Below are positions 1-8,764 of a DNA stretch of 64,000 nt, piece after piece (within the stretch, counting starts at the first letter, position 1; every line of letters starts with the position of its first letter). The stretch is taken from contig NZ_JAEUAN010000009.1 of assembly GCF_019511445.1 (NCBI RefSeq), forward strand, positions 1-64,000. Direction: 5' to 3'. This DNA comes from Aliirhizobium wenxiniae (GTDB taxonomy: Bacteria; Pseudomonadota; Alphaproteobacteria; Rhizobiales; Rhizobiaceae). Made by a program: the position numbers and the translations under genes. The notes beneath the pieces were generated by a model, which was not told where the DNA came from, did no database searches, and was given only the letters and a program-made list of their open reading frames with translations.

Positions 1-117
1 CCCCACAAGGGGGAGGGCTTAACCCAGCCGATCCGCCGAGTTCGTGTCGGGCAAGACGGGGCCGCAGGTTTTCTCCCCCCTTGTGGGGGAGATGGCCGGC
101 AGGCCAGAGGGGGTTTC
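1..117. repeat. Dispersed intergenic palindromic repeat, copy A
   Basis: Two facing arms built on the palindrome CCCCACAAGGGGGAGGG and its complement (about 1-17 and 73-91) flank a variable centre. The tail GATGGCCGGCAGGCCAGAGG follows, then GGG. The reverse complement of the same arrangement recurs at 5899-6028. Short mosaic intergenic elements of this kind are common in Rhizobium and Agrobacterium; membership of a named family (RIME-like) is inferred. The window edge may cut the element. Confidence 0.75.
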
Positions 118-156
118 ATCATCCGCGTCGCTCACCAGCAAATGGGATGCTACTTA

Positions 157-732
157 ATGTCTACCCATACGGAAATTCACACTCAGGTCACTCCTGAGGA
201 GATAGCGCATACCTTTGACGAGGCCCCCGCCGAAGTCGATCTCAAGGTCTATGCCTTCGAAGACTGGATCACGCTCGGCCTATTCTGGCTGATGACGGGC
301 TGCGTCTTCCTGCAATTCTTTACCCGCTACGTCTTGAACGACAGCTATGCCTGGACCGAGGAAATCGCCGTCAACTGCCTGATCGGCGTGGTATTTCTCG
401 GCTCCGTCATGTGTGTGCGCATGTCGCGCCACATCCAGGTGGACGTGCTCTACCACTATCTGCCCGCGCATGTGACACGCGTGATGGCGACGATTGTCGA
501 CATCATCCGCATCGGCTTCTTCGCCTACGGCTCGTGGCTGATGTGGCGTTACATGGAAGTCGTCGCCGGCGAGGAAATGGTCACCGTCGACCTTCCGCGC
601 GACATCATCTTCTATTCCGTGCTCGCGGCATTCGTCCTGATGCTGTTCCGTTCCATTCAGGTCTTCATCGCCAATATGCGCCGCGGTTATTCGGTGCTCG
701 AGCGACCCGAAGCCTTCCAGAGCGAGGGCTGA
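157..732 (+). CDS. dctQ: TRAP transporter small permease (DctQ family)
   Basis: This 191-residue protein has four predicted membrane helices (about residues 37-59, 70-91, 107-130 and 150-173) and the DctQ-type 'YAWTEE' segment after helix 1. DctQ subunits pair with the large DctM permease and a periplasmic binding protein to import carboxylated substrates using the sodium gradient. The dctM start follows after 3 bases. The binding protein (dctP) is not in the window and probably lies upstream of base 1. The ATG at 157 is preferred; an in-frame ATG at 142 would add five residues and neither has a strong ribosome site. Given uxuA/uxuB downstream, the substrate is inferred to be a hexuronate or aldonate. 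Confidence 0.9.
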   Translation: MSTHTEIHTQVTPEEIAHTFDEAPAEVDLKVYAFEDWITLGLFWLMTGCVFLQFFTRYVLNDSYAWTEEIAVNCLIGVVFLGSVMCVRMSRHIQVDVLYHYLPAHVTRVMATIVDIIRIGFFAYGSWLMWRYMEVVAGEEMVTVDLPRDIIFYSVLAAFVLMLFRSIQVFIANMRRGYSVLERPEAFQSEG

Positions 733-735
733 GAT

Positions 736-2142
736 ATGCTGCTTCTCATTGGTTCTTTTCTGGCGCTGATGCTGCTCGGCGTGCCGGTCGCCATTTCGAT
801 GGCCGTGTCGTCGGTGTCCTACATCATCTTCTATGGTGTCGCGCCGGATATCATCGCCGCCCAGCGTCTTATCGCCGGTGTCGAGAGCTTTCCGCTTCTC
901 GCCGTTCCCTTCTTCATCCTTGCCGGTAACCTGATGAATGTCGCCGGCGTCACCGGCCGCATCTATTCCTTCGCCGTCGCCCTCGTCGGCTGGATGAAGG
1001 GCGGCCTGGCGCAGGTCAACATCATCGGCTCCGTTGTGTTCTCCGGCATGTCCGGCACGGCGCTGGCCGATGCCGCCGGTATCGGCACGATCGAAATCAA
1101 GGCGATGAAAGACCATGGTTATCCGGTCGAGGCCGCCGTCGGCGTCACCGCCGCGTCTGCCACACTCGGCCCCATCTTCCCGCCGTCGCTGCCCTTCGTC
1201 ATCTACGGCATGATGGCCAACGTCTCGATCGGCGCGCTGTTCATGGCCGGCATCGTGCCCGGCGTCGTCATGACGGTGCTGATGATGGTCACGGTCGCCG
1301 TCTTCGCCTTCGTCAAGCGCTGGGGCTCGGATACGCCGTTCAACATCCGCAACCTCTTCGGTGCGTCGCTCGAAGTCATGGTCGTCATGATGGTGCCACT
1401 CGGCATCTATCTCCTGACCTTGATGGGCCTGTCGCTGAACTTTGCAGTCGGCATCGCCCTGATCGTACTCATCGCCGCCGACTGGTATTTCGACTTCTCC
1501 GCCGTCATGGCGCTGATGACCCCGGTCATCCTGATCGGCGGCATGACGATGGGTTGGTTCACGCCGACGGAAGCAGCGGTCGCCGCCGTTCTCTGGTCGC
1601 TGTTCCTCGGGCTCGTGCGCTATCGCACGATGACCTTCCGGACCCTTGCCAAGGCAACGATGGATACGATCGAAACCACGGCCTCCGTGCTGTTCATCGT
1701 CGCCGCAGCCTCGGTCTTTGCCTGGTTGCTCACCGTCAGCCAGACGGCGCAGCTTCTGTCGACCGCGATCACCAGCCTTACCGACAGCAAATGGGTGTTC
1801 CTGATCCTCGTGAACCTGCTGATGCTGTTCGTCGGCTGCTTCCTCGATACGATCGCGGCAATCACCATCCTTGTGCCGATCCTGCTGCCGCTGGTGCTGC
1901 AGTTCGATATCGACCCGGTGCATTTCGGCCTGATCATGACGCTGAACCTGATGATCGGCCTGCTTCACCCGCCGCTCGGCATGGTGCTCTTCGTCCTCTC
2001 GCGCGTGGCCAAACTCTCGGTCGAACGCACGACGATGGCGATCCTACCCTGGCTGGTACCGCTGTTCATCGCGCTGATCCTCATCACCTTCATCCCGGCC
2101 ATCACGCTCTGGCTGCCGACCGAGATGGGCCTGATCCGCTGA
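736..2142 (+). CDS. dctM: TRAP transporter large permease (DctM family)
   Basis: This 468-residue, very hydrophobic protein has about a dozen membrane segments and the DctM-type N-terminus with 'LGVPVAISMAVSS'. It is somewhat longer than the usual 425-440 residues. It is the transport channel of a tripartite TRAP importer and is translationally close-coupled to dctQ. A 10-bp stem-loop (2152-2176) follows the stop codon and separates the transporter genes from the catabolic genes. Substrate specificity cannot be read from this subunit; hexuronate or aldonate uptake is inferred from the neighbours. Confidence 0.92.
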   Translation: MLLLIGSFLALMLLGVPVAISMAVSSVSYIIFYGVAPDIIAAQRLIAGVESFPLLAVPFFILAGNLMNVAGVTGRIYSFAVALVGWMKGGLAQVNIIGSVVFSGMSGTALADAAGIGTIEIKAMKDHGYPVEAAVGVTAASATLGPIFPPSLPFVIYGMMANVSIGALFMAGIVPGVVMTVLMMVTVAVFAFVKRWGSDTPFNIRNLFGASLEVMVVMMVPLGIYLLTLMGLSLNFAVGIALIVLIAADWYFDFSAVMALMTPVILIGGMTMGWFTPTEAAVAAVLWSLFLGLVRYRTMTFRTLAKATMDTIETTASVLFIVAAASVFAWLLTVSQTAQLLSTAITSLTDSKWVFLILVNLLMLFVGCFLDTIAAITILVPILLPLVLQFDIDPVHFGLIMTLNLMIGLLHPPLGMVLFVLSRVAKLSVERTTMAILPWLVPLFIALILITFIPAITLWLPTEMGLIR

Positions 2143-2151
2143 CGATACTCC

Positions 2152-2176
2152 GCCTGCGCCGCCAGACGGCGCAGGC
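2152..2176 (+). terminator. Intra-operon stem-loop after dctM
   Basis: A perfect 10-bp inverted repeat, GCCTGCGCCG / CGGCGCAGGC, has a 5-base loop and no T-run. It probably acts as an mRNA stabiliser or weak attenuator between transporter and enzyme genes rather than a full terminator. Confidence 0.5.
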
Positions 2177-2202
2177 AACAAATTCCAACTGAAGGCATCA
2201 TC

Positions 2203-3240
2203 ATGTTGACGAAGATCGTTCGTCTCTACGGCAAGCAGGACTTGCACGTCGAAACCCAGGAATGCCCCGAACCCGGCCCCGGCGAAATCCGCCTGAAAAT
2301 GGCCCGGGGCGGCATTTGCGGTTCCGATCTCCACTATTTCCAGGATGGCGGCTTCGGCCCGGTCCGCGTGCGAGAACCGATCATTTCCGGACATGAAGCC
2401 TCGGGGCATATCGAGGCGGTCGGCTCCGGCGTCACCGGCCTTGCGCCCGGCATGCTCGTCGCCGTCAACCCATCCCAGCCCTGCGGCCATTGCCACTATT
2501 GCGGCATCGGCCAGCCGATCCATTGCCTCGAGATGAAATTCATGGGCTCGGCCATGCGCCTTCCCCACGAGCAGGGCATGTTCCGCGAAAAGCTGATCGT
2601 CCCGGCGATCCAGTGCTTTCCTGTAGAAGGCGAAGCGTCAGCCGCCGAAGCCGCCTGCGCCGAACCGCTTGCCGTCTGCCTCCATGCGGTTGCTCAGGCC
2701 GGCGATCTTACCGGCAAAAACGTGCTCGTCACCGGCGCCGGCCCGATCGGCCTGCTTGTCGTCGCAGCTGCGCGCCACGCCGGTGCGGGCCGGATCACGG
2801 TCACCGATCTCGCTGATGCAGCCCTCTCCCGCGGCCCAGCCATGGGTGCCGACGAGACGATCAACGTCTCCAGACCCGATGCACTTGCGCCTTACCAGAA
2901 GGACAAGGGCACGTTTGACGTGGTCTTCGAATGCTCGGCCGCCGGCCCTGCCCTCGTCTCGGCCTTCCAGAGCGTCAGGCCGCGCGGCACGATCGTGCAG
3001 GTCGGCGTCACCGGCGAATTGTCGGTTCCGGTCAACATGCTGGTCGGCAAAGAAATCACCTGGCGCGGCTCGCAGCGGTTCCACGAGGAATTCGCCCGTG
3101 CCGTCAAACTGATCGGCGCAAGGGACATCGATGTCCGGCCGATCCTCTCTCACACATTCCCGATCGACGAGGCGCTCCAAGCCTTCCTGCAGGCCGGTGA
3201 TCGCACCGCCGCCTGCAAGGTCCAGATCGCCCTCAGCTAA
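2203..3240 (+). CDS. Zinc-dependent alcohol dehydrogenase, L-idonate 5-dehydrogenase-like
   Basis: This 345-residue medium-chain dehydrogenase has the catalytic zinc motif 'GICGSDLH' (about residues 37-44) with 'GHEASG' near residue 66. The structural zinc cluster 'CGHCHYCGIGQPIHC' lies around residues 94-108, and the Rossmann motif 'GAGPIGLL' around 178. The pattern fits L-idonate/sorbitol dehydrogenases, which interconvert an aldonate or polyol and its keto form using NAD(P). It sits between the TRAP permeases and uxuA, so a role in feeding idonate, gulonate or a related acid into the mannonate branch is likely. The exact substrate is not readable. Confidence 0.8.
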   Translation: MLTKIVRLYGKQDLHVETQECPEPGPGEIRLKMARGGICGSDLHYFQDGGFGPVRVREPIISGHEASGHIEAVGSGVTGLAPGMLVAVNPSQPCGHCHYCGIGQPIHCLEMKFMGSAMRLPHEQGMFREKLIVPAIQCFPVEGEASAAEAACAEPLAVCLHAVAQAGDLTGKNVLVTGAGPIGLLVVAAARHAGAGRITVTDLADAALSRGPAMGADETINVSRPDALAPYQKDKGTFDVVFECSAAGPALVSAFQSVRPRGTIVQVGVTGELSVPVNMLVGKEITWRGSQRFHEEFARAVKLIGARDIDVRPILSHTFPIDEALQAFLQAGDRTAACKVQIALS

Positions 3241-3252
3241 AAGGAAAGACAG

Positions 3253-4452
3253 ATGCGACACACATGGCGATGGTTCGGACCGGTCGATAAGGTCACTGTC
3301 AGGGATGCAGCCCAGGCAGGCGCCGAGGGCATTGTCAGCGCCCTGCATCACATTCCGACCGGTGCCGTCTGGCCCGTCGATGAAATCGAGAAACGCCATC
3401 AGGCGATCCGCGACGGCGGTCTATTCTGGGATGTGGTGGAAAGCGTTCCGGTCTCCGAAGAGATCAAGACCCAGACCGGCGACTGGCGCGAGCATGTGAA
3501 GAACTGGCAGGAAACGCTCCACCGCCTCGCCGCCTCCGGCATCAAAACCGTCTGCTACAATTTCATGCCGGTGCTCGACTGGACCCGCACCGACCTGCGC
3601 TGGGAAACGAAGCATGGCGCAAAGGCGATGCGCTTCGATCTCACCGATTTCATCGCCTTCGACATCCATATCCTGAAACGTCCCGGCGCAGCGCAGGATT
3701 ATCCCGAGCGGTTGCAGGAAGAAGCGGCCCGACGCTTCGCCTTGCTCGATGACGCCCGCATCGCAGCGCTCGGCAAAAATATCGGCGCAGGCCTGCCCGG
3801 CTCGGCCGATGGCTACACGCTCGACCAGCTGCTCGAAAAACTGCGCACCTATCAGGGCATCGACGCGAAAAAACTGCAGTCGCATCTCATCGATTTCCTT
3901 TCGGAAGTCACCCCGGTCGCTGAACGGGTCGGCATCAATATCTGCGCCCATCCGGACGATCCACCGTGGCCGCTGCTCGGCCTGCCACGCATCCTGTCGA
4001 CCGGCGACGACTATGCCCACATGCTGCGTCAGGTGGATAGCCGCGCCAATGGCGTGACGCTCTGCTCCGGTTCGCTCGGCGCGCGCGCGGATAACGATCT
4101 CGCGGAGATCGCCACCCGCTTCGCCGACCGCATCCATTTCGTCCATCTGCGCAACGTCACCCGTGACGAAGACACTCTTCCCTGCTCCTTCTTCGAGGAT
4201 GAGCATCTGGAAGGTGGTACCGATATGGTCGCCGTCATCGCCGCTCTCCTGACCGAAGAGAAGCGCCGCAAGGCGGAGGGCCGCGAAGACCACCAGATCC
4301 CGATGCGACCCGACCACGGCCAGGAAATTCTGGACGATTTGTCCCGCGGCGCCCAACCCGGTTATCCGGCGATCGGCCGCCTGAAGGGGCTGGCGGAACT
4401 GCGCGGCATCGAGCGCGCCTTGAGCCACAGCCAGTTCGGACTTGGCCGATGA
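3253..4452 (+). CDS. uxuA: Mannonate dehydratase UxuA
   Basis: This 399-residue TIM-barrel enzyme (the E. coli protein is about 394) converts D-mannonate to 2-keto-3-deoxy-D-gluconate. The family N-terminus 'MRHTWRWFGP' is followed by 'ALHHIPTG', and metal-site segments 'NICAHPDDPP', 'HLRNVTR' and 'RPDHG' are all present in order. A GGAAAG ribosome site precedes the ATG. The stop overlaps the uxuB start (ATGA at 4449-4452), showing translational coupling. Together with UxuB it forms the central hexuronate degradation pair. Confidence 0.95.
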   Translation: MRHTWRWFGPVDKVTVRDAAQAGAEGIVSALHHIPTGAVWPVDEIEKRHQAIRDGGLFWDVVESVPVSEEIKTQTGDWREHVKNWQETLHRLAASGIKTVCYNFMPVLDWTRTDLRWETKHGAKAMRFDLTDFIAFDIHILKRPGAAQDYPERLQEEAARRFALLDDARIAALGKNIGAGLPGSADGYTLDQLLEKLRTYQGIDAKKLQSHLIDFLSEVTPVAERVGINICAHPDDPPWPLLGLPRILSTGDDYAHMLRQVDSRANGVTLCSGSLGARADNDLAEIATRFADRIHFVHLRNVTRDEDTLPCSFFEDEHLEGGTDMVAVIAALLTEEKRRKAEGREDHQIPMRPDHGQEILDDLSRGAQPGYPAIGRLKGLAELRGIERALSHSQFGLGR

Positions 4453-5855
4453 CGAACCATCTTTCAACCGAAACGCAGCTTCCCGCCGGCGTCGCCCAAC
4501 CCGGTTATGACCGTTCAGAGCTTCGCCCCGGCATCCTGCATTTCGGCCTCGGCGCCTTCCACCGCGCCCATCAGGGCGTCTATACCCAGCGCGCGCTGCA
4601 GAGCGAGTTCGGCCCCTGGGGCATCGTCGCCGTCAACCTGCGATCACCCGAACCCGTCGAAGCATTGGCTGCGCAGGACGGCCTCTATTCGATCACCGTG
4701 CGCGATAGTGACGGCGACACGATCGAGGTCGTCGGCGCGACCGTCGACTGGCTTTGCGCCGCGACCGACCGGGAGCGTGTACTCACCTATCTCGCCAGCC
4801 CCTTCATCCATGTCGTCACCCTGACCGTCTCGGAAAAGGCCTATGGCCTGCATCCATCGACCGGCGGTATCGACGAGACGCATCCCGCCGTCGCCAACGA
4901 TCTCGCCAATCCCGCCGCCCCGGTCGGCGCAGTCGGCTATCTCGTCGCCGGTCTCGCCGCCCGCCGTGACAAGGGCATGCGCCCCTTCACCATTCTCTGC
5001 TGCGACAACCTCCCCTCCAATGGCAAGGTCGTTCGCCGTCTGGTTCTGGACATGGCCAAACGCCGCGATCCCGAACTGGCGAAATGGATCGAGGAAGAGG
5101 TCACCTTTCCCTCCTCCATGGTCGACCGCATCGTCCCCGCCGCAACCGACGACACCCGCACCCGCGCCAAGAGCCTGCTCGGTGTCGACGATGCCATGGC
5201 GCTCGATACAGAACCCTTCATGCAATGGGTGATCGAGGACGAATTCGTCTCCGGTCGCCCCGCCTGGGAAGCCGGCGGTGCGCTGTTCGTGAAGAATGTC
5301 GAACCATACGAAAAGATGAAGCTGCGGCTACTCAACGGCTCGCACACGATGATCGCCCATCTCGGCTTGCTGAAGGGCCTTGAATGCGTGCGCGACGTGA
5401 TGGCCGTGCCGGAATTCGTGGCGATGACACGCGACCATATGCGCGCCGCCGCGGCCACGCTCGACCCGGTCCCCGGCATCGATCTCGACCACTACATGGA
5501 CCAGCTGATCGACCGTTTCAGCAACCGGGCGATCGCCCATCGCAATATCCAGATCGCCATGGATTCCAGCCAGAAACTGCCACAGCGCATTTTTTCGCCG
5601 GCCATGGATGCACTGGCCGCCGGTTCGAACGGCAAAAGCTTCGCTAGCGTCGTCGGCCTCTGGATCGCCGCGCTCACCCGCTTCAGCGACTGCAACGACC
5701 CGCGCCGCGACGAGCTTCTGGCGGCAGCCCAGGCGGCCGATCCGCAGGATTACACGGCAAGCTTCGTCGCCATCGACGGCCTTTTCCCGACTCCGCTAGC
5801 CCAGTCACTTGCTTGGCGGGATCTCGTCAACGCAGAGGTTGCGAAATGGCTCTGA
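4449..5855 (+). CDS. uxuB: Fructuronate reductase / mannitol dehydrogenase family UxuB
   Basis: This 468-residue polyol-specific long-chain dehydrogenase begins with the nucleotide-binding segment 'GILHFGLGAFHRAHQGVY' and carries the family signature 'KMKLRLLNGSHT' (catalytic Lys, then Asn and His) around residues 281-292. It reduces D-fructuronate to D-mannonate with NADH; the adjacent UxuA then dehydrates mannonate. The start overlaps the uxuA stop. A plain D-mannonate or D-mannitol oxidoreductase is possible on sequence alone, but the uxuA coupling favours fructuronate reductase. Confidence 0.92.
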   Translation: MTNHLSTETQLPAGVAQPGYDRSELRPGILHFGLGAFHRAHQGVYTQRALQSEFGPWGIVAVNLRSPEPVEALAAQDGLYSITVRDSDGDTIEVVGATVDWLCAATDRERVLTYLASPFIHVVTLTVSEKAYGLHPSTGGIDETHPAVANDLANPAAPVGAVGYLVAGLAARRDKGMRPFTILCCDNLPSNGKVVRRLVLDMAKRRDPELAKWIEEEVTFPSSMVDRIVPAATDDTRTRAKSLLGVDDAMALDTEPFMQWVIEDEFVSGRPAWEAGGALFVKNVEPYEKMKLRLLNGSHTMIAHLGLLKGLECVRDVMAVPEFVAMTRDHMRAAAATLDPVPGIDLDHYMDQLIDRFSNRAIAHRNIQIAMDSSQKLPQRIFSPAMDALAAGSNGKSFASVVGLWIAALTRFSDCNDPRRDELLAAAQAADPQDYTASFVAIDGLFPTPLAQSLAWRDLVNAEVAKWL

Positions 5856-5898
5856 GACGCTCTTTCCCCCTCGTCAGCAGGATTCGCGCATTTAGCAC

Positions 5899-6028
5899 AT
5901 CCCCCTCTGGCCTGCCGGCCATCTCCCCCACAAGGGGGGAGAGAACTTACAGCTATCGTCTGCCTCGATCGAGCCTCTGCGGCTCGGCCGGGTTAAGCCC
6001 TCCCCCTTGTGGGGAGGGTTGGGAGGGG
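5899..6028. repeat. Dispersed intergenic palindromic repeat, copy B (inverted relative to copy A)
   Basis: It starts CCCCTCTGGCCTGCCGGCCA, continues with the TCTCCCCCACAAGGGGGGAG arm, a variable centre of about 55 bases, and the arm CCCTCCCCCTTGTGGGGAGG. This is the reverse complement of the arrangement at 1-117. The second arm is extended by another GG-rich stretch. It lies between uxuB and the next dehydrogenase and could fold as a long hairpin in the transcript. Confidence 0.78.
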
Positions 6029-6075
6029 GCTTTCCTCAAATACAACATACCCACCAGCTTCGGAGGAAACCCATC

Positions 6076-7086
6076 ATGAAGGCGCTCGTCTGTATCGAGC
6101 CCGGCCGTCTCGCGCTGGAGGATCGTCTAGAACCGGCGCGCGGCGAAGGCGAGGTCAAGGTCCGCATCCGCCATGTCGGCATCTGCGGCACCGATTTTCA
6201 CATCTTTGCGGGAAAACACCCGTTTCTCGAATATCCGCGCGTCATGGGCCATGAATTGTCCGGCACCGTCGCGGAGGCTCCGGCCGGCAGCAGGCTTAAA
6301 CCCGGCGAACCCGTCTATATCGTTCCCTACCTTTCCTGCGGCACCTGCCAGGCCTGCCGCCGCGGCATCAGCAATGCCTGCCGCAACATTTCCGTCCTCG
6401 GCGTCCATAGCGATGGCGGCATGGCCGAATATCTCTGCGTACCGGAGGAAAACGTCATCCCGACCGGCAATATCCCGCTCGAAGATGCCGCGATGATCGA
6501 GTTCCTCGCCATCGGCGCCCATGGCGTCAAACGCGGTGCGATCACGCCGCAGGACCGCGTGCTCGTCACCGGCTCCGGCCCGATCGGCATGTCGGCGATC
6601 ATTTTCGCCAAAGCCCGCGGCGCGCATGTCACGGTCATGGATACGCGCGAGGACCGGCTCGCCTTTGCCGTCGAAAAGCTCGGTGCCGACGAGACCATCT
6701 TTGCCGATGCCGACGCGGAACAGGTGTCCGAACGGCAGACCGGCGGCGAATGGTACGATGTAGTCATCGACGCCACCGGCAACGCCATCCCCATGCAGCG
6801 CGGTTTCAATTTCCTCGCCCATGGCGCCCGTTACGTGCTGCTCTCGGTCGTCCGCCAGGACATCACCTTCTCCGATCCGGAATTCCACAAGCGCGAGGCC
6901 ACGCTGATCGCCAGCCGCAATGCCCAGCCGGATGATTTTGCCGAAGTCGTGCGCCAGATCGAGGCAGGCAAGGTCCCGACCCGCGCGCTGAACACCCACC
7001 GCGCACCGCTTTCCGACGCGGTGAAGCTGTTTTCCGAATGGTCGAAGCCGGAGGCAGGCGTGATCAAGGCCATTCTGGAGGTTTGA
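6076..7086 (+). CDS. Zinc-dependent alcohol dehydrogenase, sugar-acid type
   Basis: This 336-residue medium-chain zinc dehydrogenase carries 'GICGTDFHIF' (catalytic cysteine, about residue 37), 'GHELSG', the four-cysteine structural zinc loop 'CGTCQACRRGISNAC', and the Rossmann motif 'GSGPIGMSA'. The ATG at 6076 is chosen because GGAGGAAA lies just upstream; the in-frame extension to 6007 would run through the repeat element. It resembles the family containing L-galactonate-5-dehydrogenase and is probably an extra sugar-acid oxidoreductase of the hexuronate locus. The substrate is unassigned. The repeat upstream may give it separate expression. Confidence 0.78.
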   Translation: MKALVCIEPGRLALEDRLEPARGEGEVKVRIRHVGICGTDFHIFAGKHPFLEYPRVMGHELSGTVAEAPAGSRLKPGEPVYIVPYLSCGTCQACRRGISNACRNISVLGVHSDGGMAEYLCVPEENVIPTGNIPLEDAAMIEFLAIGAHGVKRGAITPQDRVLVTGSGPIGMSAIIFAKARGAHVTVMDTREDRLAFAVEKLGADETIFADADAEQVSERQTGGEWYDVVIDATGNAIPMQRGFNFLAHGARYVLLSVVRQDITFSDPEFHKREATLIASRNAQPDDFAEVVRQIEAGKVPTRALNTHRAPLSDAVKLFSEWSKPEAGVIKAILEV

Positions 7087-7182
7087 GGCTTTTGCAGCTG
7101 CCAGTTTGAGGAAGCTTCAGACGGCTGTTACGGCTTGCGCCTCAGGAAATTCGAGGCCCGCTTTGGCCACGCCGTCAACAAC

Positions 7183-7308
7183 ATTCTCCCTCATCCCTGT
7201 GCTTGTCACAGGGATCCAGCGGCCCAAGTCCTTGGGCCAGAAAACTCCTTTCACGGCGCAGACGCGCCGTGGCTGGATTCCTGTGACAAGCACAGGAATG
7301 AGGGAATT
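7183..7308. repeat. Dispersed long inverted repeat
   Basis: Left arm CATCCCTGTGCTTGTCACAG (from about 7192) and right arm CTGTGACAAGCACAGG pair almost fully and end in GGATCCAGC / GCTGGATT. Two smaller palindromes fill the centre (GGCCCAAGTCCTTGGGCC, and CACGGCG/CGCCGTG). This type of element is widely scattered in rhizobial genomes. It lies in the convergent gap after the 6076-7086 gene, and apparent short open frames across it are products of the palindrome. Confidence 0.8.
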
Positions 7309-7345
7309 CAAAAGCAACCGTCGGCGAAAAAAGCTTCTCCCTCAA

Positions 7346-7375
7346 CAATCAAGGCGCCGAATGGCGCCTTGATTG
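7346..7375. terminator. Bidirectional hairpin between convergent genes
   Basis: A perfect 13-bp stem, CAATCAAGGCGCC / GGCGCCTTGATTG, has a GAAT loop, placed 20 bases past the fucD stop. No long T-run follows on either strand, but its position in a convergent gap supports a bidirectional terminator. Confidence 0.7.
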
Positions 7376-7396
7376 TATCCAGACTTAAGCTTCGGC

Positions 7397-8686
7397 TCAC
7401 GCCGCCTTCGACCGTCCGAACTGATAGGCCTCGATCGACTGCGGCTTCATCTCAATCGAGAAGCCCGGCCGCGACGGCGGCATGTAGGCGGCGTCCTTGA
7501 TCACGCAGGGGTCGACGAAATGTTCGTGCAGATGGTCGACATATTCGATCACCCTGCCCTCCTTCGTTCCCGATACTGCAATGTAGTCGATCATCGACAG
7601 ATGCTGCACATATTCGCATAAGCCCACGCCGCCGGCATGCGGCCAGACCGCCTTGCCGAATTTCGCCGCGATCAACAGCACCGCCAGCACCTCGTTCAGC
7701 CCGCCCATGCGGCAGGCATCGATCTGCACGATGTCGATCGCGCCCTCGGCGATGAACTGCTTGAACATGATGCGGTTCTGGCACATTTCGCCGGTCGCCA
7801 CCTTCACCGGCGCAATCGCCTCGCGGATCTTTTTATGCCCCGCCACGTCGTCAGGGCTGGTCGGCTCCTCGATGAAGAACGGCTTTGCGAAAGAGAGCGC
7901 CTTCACCCAGTGGATCGCCTGATCGACATCCCAGACCTGGTTGGCATCGATCATCATGTAGCGATCCGGCCCAATCACCTCGCGGCAAATGGTAAGCCTA
8001 CGGATATCGTCTTCGAGATCACGCCCGACCTTCATCTTTACATGGCTGAATCCGGCATCGACCGCCTCCTGCGCCAACCGGCGCAGCTTGTCGTCGGGAT
8101 AGCCCAGCCATCCGGCCGAGGTCGTGTAGCAGGCATAGCCTTCACGCTCGAGAATGGCGATCCGTTCCGCCTTGCCCTCTTCGGCCTTGCGCAGGATGTC
8201 GATCGCCTCGTCGCGGGTCAGCGCGTCGGTGAGATACCGATAATCGACAATATCGGCGATCTCTTCCGGCGACATGGTGGCCACGAATTTCCACACCGGC
8301 ATGCCCGCCTCCTTGGCGAGCGCATCCCAGAGTGCATTGACCACCGCACCAGTAGCAAGGTGCATCGCGCCCTTGTCCGGCCCGATCCAGCGCAGCTGGC
8401 TATCGCCGGTCAGATGCCGCCAGAATTTTCCGGGTGCGGCGCGCATTTCCGAAAGGTCCTTGCCGACAACCAGATGCCGCATTGCCTCGATCGCCATGCA
8501 GCAAATGTCGTTGCCGCGGCCGATGGTAAAGGTCAGGCCGTGGCCGGAAACGCCGTCCTTGTCGGTTTCGAGAATGACATAGGCCGCCGAGTAATCCGGA
8601 TCGGGGTTCATCGCATCGGACCCGTCAAGACTTGCCGAAGTCGGGAAGCGCAAGTCGAAAACACGAAGATTGGTGATGCGGGTCAT
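7397..8686 (-). CDS. fucD: L-fuconate dehydratase (enolase superfamily)
   Basis: This 429-residue enolase-superfamily protein has the mandelate-racemase-type layout. The general base segment 'HVKMKVGRD' (Lys-x-Lys), metal ligands in 'MIDANQVWD', 'FIEEPTSPDD' and 'ATGEMCQN', and late 'QIDACRMGG' and 'WPHAGGVG' are all seen. It dehydrates L-fuconate to 2-keto-3-deoxy-L-fuconate. The start at 8686 follows AGAGGAGG; an in-frame ATG at 8719 lacks this and would read through the upstream hairpin side. It is the last gene of the fucose operon. Confidence 0.9.
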   Translation of the reverse strand: MTRITNLRVFDLRFPTSASLDGSDAMNPDPDYSAAYVILETDKDGVSGHGLTFTIGRGNDICCMAIEAMRHLVVGKDLSEMRAAPGKFWRHLTGDSQLRWIGPDKGAMHLATGAVVNALWDALAKEAGMPVWKFVATMSPEEIADIVDYRYLTDALTRDEAIDILRKAEEGKAERIAILEREGYACYTTSAGWLGYPDDKLRRLAQEAVDAGFSHVKMKVGRDLEDDIRRLTICREVIGPDRYMMIDANQVWDVDQAIHWVKALSFAKPFFIEEPTSPDDVAGHKKIREAIAPVKVATGEMCQNRIMFKQFIAEGAIDIVQIDACRMGGLNEVLAVLLIAAKFGKAVWPHAGGVGLCEYVQHLSMIDYIAVSGTKEGRVIEYVDHLHEHFVDPCVIKDAAYMPPSRPGFSIEMKPQSIEAYQFGRSKAA

Positions 8687-8722
8687 GGCTGCGGCCTCCT
8701 CTGCCGACTTGAATTTCATGAA

Positions 8723-8756
8723 ATCGGCGCGCCAGCCTCCAAACCGGCGCGCCGAT
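8723..8756 (-). terminator. Intra-operon stem-loop before fucD
   Basis: A perfect 11-bp stem, ATCGGCGCGCC / GGCGCGCCGAT, has a 12-base loop and no T-run. It lies between the hydrolase stop and the fucD ribosome site, and may tune downstream expression or protect the upstream message. Confidence 0.5.
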
Positions 8757-8764
8757 AGATGGCC

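Noticed and set aside
280..1968. 562-codon open frame on - opposite dctM
   Set aside because: Composition is His/Asp/Arg-rich with no family motif; it is the antisense shadow of a hydrophobic permease gene in high-GC DNA.
6007..6075. Upstream extension of the 6076 dehydrogenase
   Set aside because: It reads through the dispersed repeat and lacks a ribosome site, while GGAGGAAA precedes the ATG at 6076.
7106..7372. Short frames in both directions across 7.1-7.4 kb
   Set aside because: They are translations of the long inverted repeat (mirror-like peptides on the two strands), not genes.
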